Shown: positions 41,081-50,087, counted from the stretch's first letter. The stretch: DNA of 56,420 nt from Candidatus Ornithomonoglobus intestinigallinarum (GCA_018715365.1 DVLU01000004.1:1-56420), one strand, 5' to 3'. Program-made: numbers and translations. The notes: a model not told the origin generated them from the sequence alone.

Positions 41081-41111
41081 ATTATTCTGCGGCAAACCGC
41101 CGCAGAATAAT
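41081..41111 (-). terminator. Terminator of the GT28 gene, abutting the prfB ribosome site
   Basis: ATTATTCTGCGGC/GCCGCAGAATAAT is a perfect 13-bp stem with a five-base loop. TTTTTAAGG follows on the minus strand, so the T-run touches the prfB Shine-Dalgarno. Confidence 0.88.
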
Positions 41112-41138
41112 TGTATCACAATACGCTTTCTTTTTCAA
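41110..41138 (-). promoter_or_regulatory. prfB promoter overlapping the upstream gene end and terminator
   Basis: TTGAAA (41138-41133), a 17-nt spacer and TACAAT (41115-41110) on the minus strand. The -35 covers the GT28 stop codon and the -10 touches the terminator stem. Confidence 0.75.
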
Positions 41139-42259
41139 GTGTTTTTTTTGGCGCCCTCAAGACGCATTATAAAATCGTAAAGGCGCTCCGTTGCGTCGGG
41201 CTTGCCTATATGCGAAACGCTCTCGCGCATGAGATCGACGCGCCACTTTTCGGTGAGCAGCTGCCAGAGCGCGTCGGAGATCGTATATTCGCTGTTTACG
41301 GCAACTGCCGCGCCGTTGTTTACGAGGAACGCGAGGTTTTTGTCCTCCTGCCCCGGTATCGGGTTCATCGCAATCATCGGCAGCCCCTTTGCAAACGCTT
41401 CGGACGCCGTAAGCCCGCCGGGCTTTGAAATTATAATATCGGAGGCGTCCATCATAACGTCAACGTTTTTAACAAAGCCGAAGCCGTGCACGTTCTTTTG
41501 CCAGCTGTGCGAATTTACAAACGAAAGCAGCTTGTTGTTTGAGCCGCATACGACAATCACCTGAAAATCGGCGTCGAAGCTGTCGATTTCAAGAAGCGCG
41601 TCGGAAATATTGCCGTAGCCCATAGAGCCCATCATAACGAGCAGCGTCGTTTTGTTTTCGTCAAGCCCGAGCAGCCTGCGCGCTTCGGATTTATCCGTTT
41701 TTTCGGAGAACTCGCGCCGTATCGGTATGCCGAACGGCAGGAGCTTTTCGGAGGGTATCCCCTTTTTGTTCATGCGGTGAGAAAGCAGGCTGTCGGGTAT
41801 GATATAATAATCGAGACGCGTGCTCTCCCAGAACGGATGAACGGTGAAGTCGGTGACGATGCCTATAAGCGGGCATTTCACAACGCCCTTTTCGCGCAGT
41901 ATGCTCATAACAACGCCGGCATAGCTGTGCGTGCCGATTATAATGTCCGGCTCAAAGTCGGAAACGCAGCCTATGAGCTTTTTTGTTATCTTGTTTGACA
42001 CGAGCGACGTAACCGAAAGCCGCTCATACGGTTCGTCCTTGCGGCTCAATTTGTCATATACCTTGCCGTATGCGGCGGGGAGGTATTTTGTGGAAAGCAG
42101 GTAGCCGTCCTGTATGAAATTGCCGAGGCTGCCGCTTATGTATTCAAAAATATCGAGCATATAGCAGTTGTGGCCGCGCTTTTCGAAGCAGTCGATTATT
42201 GCCGCGGCCGTCGAATGATGGCCGAAGCCCGCCTTTATGGACATGAGCAGTATGTTCAT
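41135..42259 (-). CDS. GT28-family glycolipid glycosyltransferase (MGDG synthase / UgtP-like)
   Basis: This 374-aa protein resembles the diacylglycerol glucosyl/galactosyltransferase group. The N-terminal MNILLMSIKAGFGHHSTAAAI is the MGDG-synthase acceptor motif. The C-terminal nucleotide-sugar half has VMMGSMGYGN, VVCGSNNKL and the SKPGGLTASEAFAKGLPMIAM block. It should act at the inner face of the membrane to make glycolipids, often the lipoteichoic acid anchor. MurG is the main alternative but lacks this N-terminus. The gap to tatD is 37 bp. Confidence 0.87.
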   Translation of the reverse strand: MNILLMSIKAGFGHHSTAAAIIDCFEKRGHNCYMLDIFEYISGSLGNFIQDGYLLSTKYLPAAYGKVYDKLSRKDEPYERLSVTSLVSNKITKKLIGCVSDFEPDIIIGTHSYAGVVMSILREKGVVKCPLIGIVTDFTVHPFWESTRLDYYIIPDSLLSHRMNKKGIPSEKLLPFGIPIRREFSEKTDKSEARRLLGLDENKTTLLVMMGSMGYGNISDALLEIDSFDADFQVIVVCGSNNKLLSFVNSHSWQKNVHGFGFVKNVDVMMDASDIIISKPGGLTASEAFAKGLPMIAMNPIPGQEDKNLAFLVNNGAAVAVNSEYTISDALWQLLTEKWRVDLMRESVSHIGKPDATERLYDFIMRLEGAKKNT

Positions 42260-42296
42260 GATTTTTTCTCTCTCTTTCTTCCCTTTCCCCCGGCCT

Positions 42297-43061
42297 TTAA
42301 ATGCCGAACAGCCGTTTTCCGTTTTCGAACGTTATAGCTTCAACCGTTTTGTACGGCACGTTTTTTATGCGCGCAAGCTCCGCCGCAACAAAGTGCATAT
42401 AGCGCGAATCGTTTCGCCGTCCGCGCTGCGGCTCGGGAGCAAGGTACGGGGAGTCGGTTTCGGTGACTGCCCTGTCAAGAGGGACGTAGGCGGCAACCTC
42501 GCGCGGACGCACCGATTTTTTGAACGTGAGCGATCCGCCGAACGCTATATACATTCCCCAGTCGAGAATTTCGCGCGCCGTTTCCGCGCTTCCCGCGTAG
42601 CAGTGGAACACGCCGCCGCAGTCGCGCACATTGCAGGCGCGCAGAATATCCATTGTGTCCTTGTGGGCGTCGCGGTCGTGGATTATTACGGGCAGATGAA
42701 GCTCCTTTGCAAGCTCGACCTGCTCGGCAAAGCGCTGCTTTTGGATTTCCCTGTCGGAAAAATCGTAAAAATAGTCAAGCCCTATTTCGCCTATCGCCTT
42801 TATTTTGCCGTGAGCTGCGGCGGCTTTTATTTTATCGAAATCATTGGCCGTCATTTTTTCCGCCTCGTGCGGATGGACGCCCGCCGCGCCGTAAACGAAG
42901 CTGTATTTTTCGCAGAGGGCGATTATATCGGGTATTTCGGACGTATCCGAGCAGGCGTTCATTATAAGGCCTATGCCGTTTTGCTCCATCGAGGAGAGGA
43001 CGGCGCCGCGGTCGCCGTCAAATTTTTTGTCGTTGTAATGCGCGTGCGTATCAAACAGCAT
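42297..43061 (-). CDS. tatD: TatD-family metal-dependent DNase
   Basis: This 254-aa TIM-barrel hydrolase keeps the metal ligands HAH in FDTHAHYND, GVHPH, the glutamate in AIGEIGLDYFY, VIIHDRDA, HCYAGS and ETDSPYL. Family members are 3'-5' exonucleases acting in DNA repair and turnover. ATG at 43061 is preferred to GTG at 43070, since GGAG lies 10 nt before it. It overlaps the end of the cyclo-ligase gene by 11 bases. Confidence 0.93.
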   Translation of the reverse strand: MLFDTHAHYNDKKFDGDRGAVLSSMEQNGIGLIMNACSDTSEIPDIIALCEKYSFVYGAAGVHPHEAEKMTANDFDKIKAAAAHGKIKAIGEIGLDYFYDFSDREIQKQRFAEQVELAKELHLPVIIHDRDAHKDTMDILRACNVRDCGGVFHCYAGSAETAREILDWGMYIAFGGSLTFKKSVRPREVAAYVPLDRAVTETDSPYLAPEPQRGRRNDSRYMHFVAAELARIKNVPYKTVEAITFENGKRLFGI

Positions 43062-43614
43062 ATGTACCACTCTCCGTTACAATCATATCCATCGGCACGT
43101 CGTGCTTATCAAAGGGGACGGCGTCAATGAGCTGGAACTCGTAGCATACGCCTATTTTAAGGCCCTTGTAGTTTTCGAGGAACCTGTCGTAGCAGCCCTT
43201 GCCGAAGCCCATGCGCATGCCGCCTTCGTCAAACGCAAGACCGGGAACAAGCACCGCGTCTATTTCCGAGAGCGGTACCTCGCTTACGTTTATCGGCTCG
43301 CGTATGCCGTATGCGCCGCGCTTTATGTCGCTTAAGGACGTTATTTCCGACGGCGTGATAACGGACGTTTCCTTTTCCGTTACCGGCACGGCAACGCCGA
43401 TGCCTTCGGATATAAGCACCCGCATAAGCGAATCGACGTTTACCTCGTTAAAAAGCGCACAGTATGCCATAACAAATTTTTTGCCGCGGAGCACCGAGGA
43501 CAGGCGGTTGCATATAACGGCGCTTTTAAGCGTCACCTCATCGGGGCTCAGAGCTGCGCGTTCGGCCTTCATGCGGGCGCGCAGCCCGTTTTTTTGATTT
43601 TCCGTATTCTCCAT
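43051..43614 (-). CDS. 5-formyltetrahydrofolate cyclo-ligase
   Basis: This 187-aa enzyme converts 5-formyl-THF to 5,10-methenyl-THF with ATP. The C-terminal ATP and substrate motif is VLVPGLAFDEGGMRMGFGKGCYDRFL (read as VLVPGLAFD and GFGKGCYDRFL), and the N-terminal LRARMKAERAAL is basic as usual. Two starts are possible: ATG at 43614 (14 nt from GGAG) or GTG at 43626 (2 nt). It lies 29 bp after the DUF5711 gene. Confidence 0.92.
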   Translation of the reverse strand: MENTENQKNGLRARMKAERAALSPDEVTLKSAVICNRLSSVLRGKKFVMAYCALFNEVNVDSLMRVLISEGIGVAVPVTEKETSVITPSEITSLSDIKRGAYGIREPINVSEVPLSEIDAVLVPGLAFDEGGMRMGFGKGCYDRFLENYKGLKIGVCYEFQLIDAVPFDKHDVPMDMIVTESGTYAV

Positions 43615-43643
43615 TGTGACGGTCACAACTCCTTTGCGTTTTT

Positions 43644-45161
43644 TTAGATCGTTACAAATTCGATGCTGTTCGAATGTATAACGGCGTAGGACGAGCCGCT
43701 TATAAGCTTAAGCTCGAGAATATCCATCGTTGCGGTGTATTCGTTTACGCGGTCGCTGCCGGCGCGGCGGAGCATTACGCTTCTGCCGCTGCTGTATAAT
43801 ATATAATTTCCGTTTATATCTGTTTTGTCGGGCTGGGCGGACGTTATGATCTCATGCTCGAGAACGCCCTTTCTGCCGTATACCTGAAGCGCGGGAGTGC
43901 CGGCGCTGTCAACGCTTATCAGCTTGTTGCCCTCACCGTCGCCGCTTACGCCCGTTATGTCTATAATATCAAAGCGCCTGTCGTTTATCACCCTGCCCGT
44001 TGACGTCATGCAGACAAGGCTGTTGTCGCCGAAGCCCGTTACCGTGTCGCCCGTATAGTCAACGCGGAAGATGAGCGTATCCTCAAACGCCATTTCGCTG
44101 CTTTCGGCGTTGTTTATGTCAAACACGCGTATTATGGAATACACCTGCCTGTCGGCGTTTACAAGCGCGGCGGCAACGCGGCGCGAGGCCGAGGAAATGT
44201 CGGCGTCGGCAACGGTGTTTTGCCCGGACGACCATGAAAATATCTCCTGCCCGCTTTTGTTGTAGACGGCAACGCCGCCCTTGTAGTTTTCCCTGTCGCC
44301 GGTTATTACGGTGTCGCCGCCCGAGGAAACGCTTACGCTTCTTATTTTGTCGGACGTGTCCGTTTCGTAAAGCAGCTCGCTGCCGTCAAAGAGGCAGAGC
44401 CTTGTTCCGCCCTCGGAGCCTATCGCTATATATTTTCCGTCAACGCTCAGGAGCGGGTCAACAACGGACGTGGCGGTTTCCCATTCGGTTTCGCCCTTTG
44501 AATTTATAAAGCAGATGTAGTTTGTGCGCGCGCAGACGAGCCCGCCGCCGTATTTTTCAAATTCAGCGTCGGCGGCGCCGTCGAACGATACGGTGGTCAC
44601 GTTTTCGGCCGTGCGCTCAACTGTCCTGATCTCGGCGCCGCCCGGCTCTATGTAGCCCTGCTCGCCGGTATCGTTGTGCGTTGCGCCTATATCGACCTGA
44701 CGGTCCGTTTCGGGGAAGAGCCGCTTGTAATTTATCATGAAGTTATCCTTGTATGCGCCTATCGCGCCGGTGTCCGTAAAGATGAAAATGAGAACAAGCA
44801 ATGCCGCAAGCGATACGCAGAGCGCGATAACGCCCGTTTTTACGATAAACGCGCGCTTTTTTTGCTTTTCCTCCTCAATGCGCCGCCAGTAGCGCTCCTC
44901 AAAGCTTTCGGAGTCGAAATCGGGCTCGATGTCCTCCTCCGTCCCGTCGGTTTCAGGCGGCAGCTCCCCGCGTTTTTCGGCAACGTCATCGATGCCGAAC
45001 ATCACGCTTTTGATGTTTTCGCGTTCGGCGTCCGCCGGAACGGTTTCGGCGGAGCTGTTTTCCGATTCAATATTTCCCGATTCGATATTTTTCGATTCGC
45101 TGTTTTCCGATTCGTGGTTTTCGATGTTTTCCGCGTTTTCGTTTTTGCTGTCATCATTCAT
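43644..45161 (-). CDS. DUF5711-like membrane-anchored beta-propeller protein
   Basis: This 505-aa protein has a low-complexity N-terminus of repeated E/N/S/I (about 5-38), an acidic cytoplasmic part, one helix (about 108-128) and an extracytoplasmic domain (about 150-505) of WD/PQQ-like strands (FINSKGETEWET, VSVSSGGDTVITG, RVFDIN, QVYGRKGVLEHEI) that should fold as a propeller. That layout fits the DUF5711 group of Clostridia. The role is unknown. It overlaps the end of truA by eight bases. The ATG follows AAGGAGGTG. Confidence 0.78.
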   Translation of the reverse strand: MNDDSKNENAENIENHESENSESKNIESGNIESENSSAETVPADAERENIKSVMFGIDDVAEKRGELPPETDGTEEDIEPDFDSESFEERYWRRIEEEKQKKRAFIVKTGVIALCVSLAALLVLIFIFTDTGAIGAYKDNFMINYKRLFPETDRQVDIGATHNDTGEQGYIEPGGAEIRTVERTAENVTTVSFDGAADAEFEKYGGGLVCARTNYICFINSKGETEWETATSVVDPLLSVDGKYIAIGSEGGTRLCLFDGSELLYETDTSDKIRSVSVSSGGDTVITGDRENYKGGVAVYNKSGQEIFSWSSGQNTVADADISSASRRVAAALVNADRQVYSIIRVFDINNAESSEMAFEDTLIFRVDYTGDTVTGFGDNSLVCMTSTGRVINDRRFDIIDITGVSGDGEGNKLISVDSAGTPALQVYGRKGVLEHEIITSAQPDKTDINGNYILYSSGRSVMLRRAGSDRVNEYTATMDILELKLISGSSYAVIHSNSIEFVTI

Positions 45162-45894
45162 TCCGGTAATACACCTCCTTTAAGAAAAGCCCGTGCGGCG
45201 GTGCGGTAATTCCCGCGCGGCGCCTGTCCCTTGACGCGATTATTTCCGCGGCGCTTTTGTAATCGATAAGCTCCGCGCCCATCATAACGAGCGTTCCCGC
45301 GATTATTCTGACCATATTGTATAAAAAGCCGTTTCCCGTTATCTCAAGCGTTATAAGCCCGTTTTTTTCCGAAATATCGAGCGAATAAACGGTTCTTACG
45401 GTTGTTTTTACTGTAAAGCCCGACGAGGCGAAGCCCAAAAAATCGTGCTCGCCGATAAACGCCTTTGACGCTTCGCGCATTTTTTCAACGTCGAGCGGGT
45501 ATTTGTAATGCCAGGCGTATTTCCGTTCAAACACGTCGGGCGTTTCGGTGTTTAAGATCCTGTAGATGTACGTTTTTTTGACTGCCGAGCGCGCCGCGTC
45601 GAAATCATCGGCGGCAAATTCCGCGCTTTTGCAGACAATATCGCCGGGGAGGTTTGCGTTCAGTGCGGCGGCAAAACGCTCCCCGGGGATACGCGACGAC
45701 GTATCGAAGCTGCACACGTAATTTATTGCGTGGACGCCGGAATCGGTTCTGCCGCAGCCCGTTATCAAAGCGTCCTCGCCCGTTATTTTCCTTACGGCGT
45801 TTTTTAGCGTTTCCTGCACCGTAACGGCGTTTTTCTGTATCTGCCAGCCGTGATACGACGTGCCGTCGAAGCTTATCGTAAGCCTGACCTTCAA
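45154..45894 (-). CDS. truA: tRNA pseudouridine(38-40) synthase
   Basis: This 246-aa enzyme makes pseudouridine in the tRNA anticodon arm. It has the catalytic aspartate in TGCGRTDSGVHA (about residue 53), FDGTSYHGWQ at the N-terminus and the C-terminal NGFLYNMVRIIAGTL. The start is TTG at 45894: its last two bases and the next A make the TGA stop of ecfT, and GGAG lies 5 nt upstream. A longer frame upstream is only the overlap with ecfT. Confidence 0.95.
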   Translation of the reverse strand: MKVRLTISFDGTSYHGWQIQKNAVTVQETLKNAVRKITGEDALITGCGRTDSGVHAINYVCSFDTSSRIPGERFAAALNANLPGDIVCKSAEFAADDFDAARSAVKKTYIYRILNTETPDVFERKYAWHYKYPLDVEKMREASKAFIGEHDFLGFASSGFTVKTTVRTVYSLDISEKNGLITLEITGNGFLYNMVRIIAGTLVMMGAELIDYKSAAEIIASRDRRRAGITAPPHGLFLKEVYYRNE

Positions 45895-46688
45895 AGCAGC
45901 TCCACCCCCGCAAAAGCAGCCGCCGCAAAAATTACGATAACGGCAGCGGCGGCGTCCGTTTTTTGAAATGTATGCGCGCTCATGCGCGTGCGGCGGCAAA
46001 AGCCGTAGCAGCGCGCGTCCATTGCGTCGGCAAGCGCGTCGGAATGCCTGAACGCGCCCGCAAGCAGCGGCACGATAAGCGGCAGCGCCGCGCGCGCCTT
46101 TTTTATTATCCCCCTGCCGTCAAAGTCCGCGCCGCGCGATTTTTGCGCGTCGGCTATTGCGCGCGCCTCCTCGGCAAGCGTCGGGATAAAGCGTATCGCT
46201 ATGCCCGTCATTGCGGCGATGTCGCGGACGGGAAGCTTAAATGCGGCAAGCGGGCTTAAAAGGCTTTCGACAGCCGACGTTAAATCGAGCGGCTTTGTCG
46301 AAGCCGTCAGAATACACGACGAAAGCGCAAGCAGCATGAGCCGAAGCGCGGCGAATGCGCCGTAAAACAGCCCTTCGCGCGTGCATATGAGCGCGCCGAA
46401 TGAAAATATTTCCGTTCCCGCCCGCGAAAACGCGCCGAATATAAGCGCAAATGCGGCAAGGAACGCAACGGGGCGCAGCCCGCGCAGCAGCGGCCGTATG
46501 CCGACACGCGAAAGCGCGATAAGCAATGATGTATATATAAGCATAAGCAGCATGGTGCGGGCCGTTGACGCTGTAAAGAGCATAACGGCAAATGCGGCAA
46601 GCGATATTATTTTCAGCCGCGCGTCGAGGCGCTCCAAAACGGAGCCCGAGGCGGCGTATTGACCTATTAAAACAGTATTTGCAATCAT
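45891..46688 (-). CDS. ecfT: Energy-coupling factor transporter transmembrane subunit
   Basis: This 265-aa integral membrane protein is the scaffold T-component of ECF vitamin and ion importers. The N-terminal IGQYAASGSVLERLDARLK, several helices (about 28-45, 50-62, 70-90, 105-125) and the two coupling-helix motifs ADAQKSRGADF and DAMDARCYG are visible. Its ATPases are not adjacent (ecfA-ecfA-ecfT-truA is the usual order); one ECF ATPase is at 9.9 kb. No clear ribosome-binding site precedes the ATG, and a family A palindrome lies just 17 bp upstream. Confidence 0.9.
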   Translation of the reverse strand: MIANTVLIGQYAASGSVLERLDARLKIISLAAFAVMLFTASTARTMLLMLIYTSLLIALSRVGIRPLLRGLRPVAFLAAFALIFGAFSRAGTEIFSFGALICTREGLFYGAFAALRLMLLALSSCILTASTKPLDLTSAVESLLSPLAAFKLPVRDIAAMTGIAIRFIPTLAEEARAIADAQKSRGADFDGRGIIKKARAALPLIVPLLAGAFRHSDALADAMDARCYGFCRRTRMSAHTFQKTDAAAAVIVIFAAAAFAGVELL

Positions 46689-46705
46689 GGTTATTGTCTT
46701 TTTTT

Positions 46706-46785
46706 CAAAGGGGGCTCCGCCCCCTTTGGAACCCCCGGGGTTTTCTTTTTATCAAAAAGGGCTCCGCCCCCCTTTGGAACCCCCG
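46706..46785 (+). repeat. Two tandem palindrome family A copies
   Basis: TCAAAGGGGGCTCCGCCCCC... at 46706-46740 is followed by a second degenerate copy at 46754-46785. They fill the ecfT-cobA/hemD gap. Confidence 0.85.
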
Positions 46786-46833
46786 GTTTCAATTATATCA
46801 TAAAAACATCAAATGTCAATGTATTTTTATGCC

Positions 46834-48282
46834 TTATAAAACAGCGCGGCGGATTGCGTCGGCAACGGCGCGGACGTCCGGCGTTTCGGCCGATGATGCG
46901 ACGCGTATGCCGAGCTCCCCGGCGCGGCGCTTTGTGCTTGCGCCTATCGCGGCAACGCTTGCCGCGCCGCCGTGCGGAAGGATCTCGCGGTACGCCCCGG
47001 CGCATGTGCCGCTCGTTAAAACAACGCAGTCGGCAGTCGGCTCGTAAAGCGAAAAAAGCTCCGCGCGCGACATATCGGTTATCGTGTCAAAAAGCTCAAG
47101 CCGCTCGGCGCGGATATTTTTGAGCCTGTCGGAAAGCTCGCGTCCGCCGCGCGACGAGCACGGAATAAGCACGCTTTTGCATTTGCCGTCTTCGGCAATC
47201 GCTTCGGCAAGCCCCTCCGCATTATGGGTTTTTGCCAAAATATCGGGAATAAGCCCGCGCCTTTGAAGCGATAAACGCGCGCGCTCGCCGAGTGCGGCAA
47301 GCCGTATCCCGCAAAGGCGGCGCAAATCGATATTTTGCTCGTTTAAATATTCAAAAAAATATTCGGCGCCGTTTGCGCTTGAAAACGCAATGCAGTCAAA
47401 GCCCGTTATATCGGGAGCTTTTACGCGCTCTTTTTTTATTGTTTTGATTATGGGTATTCTAAGGAGCTGCGCTCCCGGAATTTCGTTTTCAAGCCCGGCA
47501 AGCGTATTTTCAAGCCCGGCGCATATAACGCGCTTTCCGAAAAGCTCGCCGCCGTTTTTGCCGCAGGCGTTTTCAGCCGCCGCGCCGACAACCGCAACGG
47601 CCGGGGACGGAAGCTCCGCCGCTTTTTTTTCAATATCGGAAAGCGTGCCCGCCGCGCACCGCATACGCGGCGACGTGCCCTCGGATACAACGGCGCACGG
47701 CGTGTTTTCCGGCTTGCCGTATTTTATAAGCTCCGACGAAATTTCGCCGAGCCGCGATTTCCCCATCATAAAAACGAGCGTGCCCTCAAGGCGCGCAAGC
47801 GTTTTGTAGCCGGGCTTTTTCCCCGCGCCGCCGGGGTGCGCCGTTATTATATGGACGGACGACGCGGTGTTCCTGTCGGTAACGGAAATACCGGCAGACG
47901 CGGGTACGGCGTAGGCTGACGAAACGCCGCTTATTATTTCGTATTTTATGCCGTGCTCCTTAAGATACAGCGCCTCCTCCGCGCCGCGCCCGAATATATA
48001 GGGGTCGCCGCCCTTAAGGCGCACAACCGTTTTGCTTTCCGATGCAAGGCGAAGGAGCAGCCTGTTTATTTCGTCCTGCTCCATTGCGTGGTTTCCGGCG
48101 CGCTTGCCGGCAAATATAAGCTCCGCGTTTTTGGCAATCGTCAGGACGGTGGGATTGACGAGCGCGTCGTAAACGACGGCGTCGGCACGCGTGAGCGCAT
48201 CGGCGCATTTTAAAGTAAGCAGCCCCGCGTCCCACGGGCCCGCTCCGGCTATGTATACGAAGCCGTTATTTTTGTGTTTCAA
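46834..48282 (-). CDS. cobA-hemD: Fused uroporphyrinogen-III methyltransferase / uroporphyrinogen-III synthase
   Basis: This 482-aa bifunctional protein would close the uroporphyrinogen-III ring and methylate it to precorrin-2. The N-terminal SAM methylase (about 1-240) has YIAGAGPWDAGLLTLK, where relatives have GPGDPELLT, plus VRLKGGDPYIFGRG and ISGVSSAYAVPASAGI. The C-terminal HemD domain (about 250-482) starts at GKRVICAGLENT and has FSSANGAEYFF. TTG at 48282 is supported by AAGGAGG 7 nt upstream and gives a 17-base overlap with hemC. Such fusions are common in Clostridia. Confidence 0.92.
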   Translation of the reverse strand: MKHKNNGFVYIAGAGPWDAGLLTLKCADALTRADAVVYDALVNPTVLTIAKNAELIFAGKRAGNHAMEQDEINRLLLRLASESKTVVRLKGGDPYIFGRGAEEALYLKEHGIKYEIISGVSSAYAVPASAGISVTDRNTASSVHIITAHPGGAGKKPGYKTLARLEGTLVFMMGKSRLGEISSELIKYGKPENTPCAVVSEGTSPRMRCAAGTLSDIEKKAAELPSPAVAVVGAAAENACGKNGGELFGKRVICAGLENTLAGLENEIPGAQLLRIPIIKTIKKERVKAPDITGFDCIAFSSANGAEYFFEYLNEQNIDLRRLCGIRLAALGERARLSLQRRGLIPDILAKTHNAEGLAEAIAEDGKCKSVLIPCSSRGGRELSDRLKNIRAERLELFDTITDMSRAELFSLYEPTADCVVLTSGTCAGAYREILPHGGAASVAAIGASTKRRAGELGIRVASSAETPDVRAVADAIRRAVL

Positions 48283-49120
48283 GCCAGAGCCTCCTTCCGA
48301 GCTCCTCGGGGTCTGTGCCCGTGCCTTCGGCAAACGAAAGCGCGCCGTTTCTGCCCGGTGCGACAGCCTCCATAATAAGCCCGTTTTCGCCGTTTTTTCG
48401 CGCATACGCGCCGACGGGCGCATGGCAGCCGCCGCCCGCGGCTCTTAAAAACGCGCGCTCGGCCGTTAAAGCCGCCATTGTTTCCTTGTCGTTTATCGCG
48501 CTCATATAGCCCTCCATCGTGCCCTTTCGGACCTCGACGGCTATTATGCCCTGCCCCGCCGCGCTCACAACGTCGGAAAGGACTGTTACGCGTATCGATT
48601 TATCGTGTATTTCAAGCCGCTCTATCGCCGCCTTGGCGATGACGACGGCGTCGTATTCGCCATCCTTCAGCTTTTGAAGGCGCGTTTCTATATTGCCGCG
48701 TATGGGCAGTATTTCGGCATTGGGGTACATTTGCTTAAGCTGCGCCGCGCGCCGCGGCGAGCCGGTGCCTATCGTCCGCACATGATATTTTCCGCCGTGG
48801 GTGACGAGCGTGTCCTCGTGGGCGGCGCGTTTCAGCGCAGCGCCTATCACAAGCTCACCGGGGAGCGACGCCGTCATATCCTTTGCCGAATGGACGGCCA
48901 TATCTATGCGCCCGCCGAGCAGCGCGTTTTCAAGCTCCTTTACAAAAACGCCGCCGCTGCCGAGCTGTGAGAGCGGGCTTTTTTTGTCGCGGTCGCCGCG
49001 CGTTGATATTTCAACGATTTCAAAGCCTTCGGCGGGAAATTTTTTTCTGAGCTCAAGCATTGCAAGGCGTGCCTGACGAAGCGCCAGCTCGCTTGAGCGC
49101 GTTCCTATTTTTATGCTCAT
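48266..49120 (-). CDS. hemC: Hydroxymethylbilane synthase (porphobilinogen deaminase)
   Basis: This 284-aa enzyme joins four porphobilinogens. Visible are KIGTRSSELALRQA at the N-terminus, HSAKDM with catalytic D81, GTGSPRRAAQL and the dipyrromethane cofactor cysteine C232 in GGGCHAPVGAYA. It is slightly shorter than E. coli HemC (313 aa). ATG at 49120 follows AAAGGAAAAAACGGT. The preceding hemA frame runs 68 bases past this start, an unusually long overlap. Confidence 0.95.
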   Translation of the reverse strand: MSIKIGTRSSELALRQARLAMLELRKKFPAEGFEIVEISTRGDRDKKSPLSQLGSGGVFVKELENALLGGRIDMAVHSAKDMTASLPGELVIGAALKRAAHEDTLVTHGGKYHVRTIGTGSPRRAAQLKQMYPNAEILPIRGNIETRLQKLKDGEYDAVVIAKAAIERLEIHDKSIRVTVLSDVVSAAGQGIIAVEVRKGTMEGYMSAINDKETMAALTAERAFLRAAGGGCHAPVGAYARKNGENGLIMEAVAPGRNGALSFAEGTGTDPEELGRRLWLETQK

Positions 49121-50087
49121 ACCGTTTTTTCCTTTCGAGCCAGTCGTAAAATTCATCTATGCAGCGGTCGATTATGGGCAGCGCGCGGAGAGCCTCCGCG
49201 GCGCGCGTCCTGTTGTTTTCCTCGGCCGCCGTTTTTATCATATCTATATTTATCACGATATTTTCGGGAGAAGGCGAAACGTCCATGTCGGACGGTACGG
49301 CCATATCGAGAAATACGCGTTTTTTTCTTGTTTTAAAGGTGATTTTGCGCTCCTCTATCGTTTTATGCGGCGCCGTTGTTGCGCTGACTATCAGATCGGC
49401 GTCGTCTATGTAATCGTACCTGGCGGCATAATCTATAAGCTCCGCGCCGGGAGGATATGCGCCGTGCGGAGCGCTTCCGCGGATCGTTATTATTTCGCGG
49501 CAAAGCCCCGCGAGGTCTTTTGCGATTACAGAACCCGTTTTTCCGCCGGCGCCTATTATGAGGGCGGTGTTTACAGTGCCGCCGAGCTCCGAGCGCGCCG
49601 CCTTTAACGCGATCCCGGCCGCCGAAACGGGCGTTGACGACAGGAGCGTTTCCGTTTTTACGCGCTTTGCGGACGTTACAGCAAGGCGGAAAAGCGTGTT
49701 AAGGTATGAATTTGTAAAGCCCATGGAGCGCGAAAGCTCAAACGCGCGCTTTATCTGGCCGAGGATCTGATCCTCGCCGAGGACCATGGAATTAAGCCCC
49801 GCCGCCGTCGCAAAAAGGTGTTCGGCAGCATCGCGGCCCGTTTTTATCACGGCGTATTTTGTGAGATACCGCAGCGTGCAGCCGGCTGCCGCGCAGATAT
49901 ACGGGCGTATATCGCCGCCGGAGTCGGTGCAGACCTCAAAGCGGTTGCAGGTTGATATTAAAACGGAGCATATGCCGTTTTTGTGAAGCTCGCGCATAAG
50001 ACCGAGACGGCGCTCGGAGGTGAGAGCGAAGCGTTCGCGGACGGCAAGCGGCGCCGTCCGGTGGTCAACGGAAATTATCTGCATCAT
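49053..50087 (-). CDS. hemA: Glutamyl-tRNA reductase, short C-terminus
   Basis: This 344-aa enzyme reduces glutamyl-tRNA to glutamate-1-semialdehyde, the first step of C5 tetrapyrrole synthesis. Catalytic C47 lies in LISTCNRFEV; GLNSMVLGEDQILGQIK (about 98-114) and the NADPH site IIGAGGKTGSVIA follow. Full-length enzymes have about 410 residues; here the dimerisation helix is cut short near DEFYDWLERKK, and the last 23 residues are read through the start of hemC in another frame. GAGG lies 4 nt before the first ATG and 7 nt before the second (50084), which fits better. Confidence 0.9.
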   Translation of the reverse strand: MMQIISVDHRTAPLAVRERFALTSERRLGLMRELHKNGICSVLISTCNRFEVCTDSGGDIRPYICAAAGCTLRYLTKYAVIKTGRDAAEHLFATAAGLNSMVLGEDQILGQIKRAFELSRSMGFTNSYLNTLFRLAVTSAKRVKTETLLSSTPVSAAGIALKAARSELGGTVNTALIIGAGGKTGSVIAKDLAGLCREIITIRGSAPHGAYPPGAELIDYAARYDYIDDADLIVSATTAPHKTIEERKITFKTRKKRVFLDMAVPSDMDVSPSPENIVINIDMIKTAAEENNRTRAAEALRALPIIDRCIDEFYDWLERKKRYEHKNRNALKRAGASSGTPCNA

